Origin: Candidatus Uhrbacteria bacterium
Lineage (GTDB): Bacteria; Patescibacteriota; Patescibacteriia; 2-12-FULL-60-25
DNA: 11,205 bases
Direction of reading: 5' to 3'
Assembly: GCA_903828685.1 (NCBI GenBank)
Contig: CAIKNB010000127.1
Span: forward strand, 1 to 11,205
Shown here: piece after piece, positions 11,132-11,205 of the stretch
Position numbering within the stretch: position 1 is the stretch's first letter
Layout of the letters: each line of letters starts with the position of its first letter
Notes under the pieces: model-generated
Told to the model about the DNA's origin: nothing
Database searches by the model: none
Seen by the model: only the letters and a program-made list of their open reading frames with translations
Translations under genes and position numbers: made by a program

Positions 11132-11204
11132 GGGCCGTTAGCTTAGTTGGTAGAGCGCCGCGTTTGCAACGCGGAGGTCGCCGGTTCGAATCCGGCACGG
11201 TCCA
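11132..11204 (+). tRNA. tRNA-Ala (anticodon UGC)
   Basis: A complete 73-base cloverleaf: acceptor GGGCCGT/ACGGTCC, D arm GCTT...GAGC with AGTTGGTA loop, anticodon stem CCGCG/CGCGG with loop TTTGCAA (anticodon TGC, 11165-11167), variable AGGTC, T arm GCCGG-TTCGAAT-CCGGC and discriminator A at 11204. The third acceptor pair is G-U (G3:U70), the main alanine identity element, which confirms the call. The window ends one base later (C), so whether CCA is encoded cannot be judged. Confidence 0.97.
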
Positions 11205-11205
11205 C

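Noticed and set aside
11022..11198. N-terminal extension of the Mur ligase frame (59 extra residues)
   Set aside because: It reads antisense through tRNA-Ala and its promoter; the ATG at 11021 starts the recognisable protein.
1..11205. CRISPR arrays, insertion sequences or transposase genes
   Set aside because: No spaced repeats, terminal inverted repeats with a transposase, or cas-like genes were seen on either strand.

Overview
The window reads as a chromosomal stretch from a bacterium of the Candidate Phyla Radiation (Patescibacteria, perhaps a Parcubacteria-like lineage). This is inferred, not proven. The pointers are a LytR_C membrane protein next to a small membrane protein that resembles families I associate with this group, a bacterial endonuclease Q, a 21-residue lysine-rich peptide, a TrmB-like regulator, a Mur ligase without the usual N-terminal domain, and conventional genes that almost all lack a Shine-Dalgarno (SD) sequence. 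Gene density is high and base composition is moderate, apart from one AT-rich island.

Layout. 1-447 is the 3' end of a surface-type protein with a Thr/Ser/Asp-rich tail. 555-3076 (+) is a probable operon: a LytR_C membrane protein, a small membrane protein and endonuclease Q, closed by a bidirectional terminator. 3142-3207 (-) is a tiny lysine-rich peptide gene with its own promoter and a perfect SD. 3442-4590 (+) is a secreted GH5 glycosidase. 4759-5007 (+) is an RRM RNA-binding protein behind a 168-nt leader, facing a convergent pair (5075-7367, -): a coiled-coil membrane protein and, upstream of it, the CCA-adding enzyme.

7425-8836 is the accessory and least explained part. On the minus strand, a strong promoter (8237-8265) reads into a chain of very short ORFs that overlap stop-to-start and end in several hairpins and a terminator. 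Divergently, beyond an AT-rich spacer, a second strong promoter (8385-8413) drives a unit of about 415 nt. That unit has an intrinsic terminator, several stable hairpins and at best tiny ORFs, so it could be a structured RNA or a small-peptide unit.

8888-11204 returns to ordinary genes: a TrmB-family regulator (-), a MurE-type ligase without the N-terminal UDP-sugar-binding domain (-), and a divergently transcribed tRNA-Ala(UGC) with a near-consensus promoter.

The main biological threads are RNA maturation (tRNA-Ala, CCA enzyme, RRM protein), cell envelope (Mur ligase, LytR_C protein), repair of deaminated DNA (endonuclease Q) and carbohydrate use (GH5, with a TrmB-type regulator that often senses sugars in other organisms).
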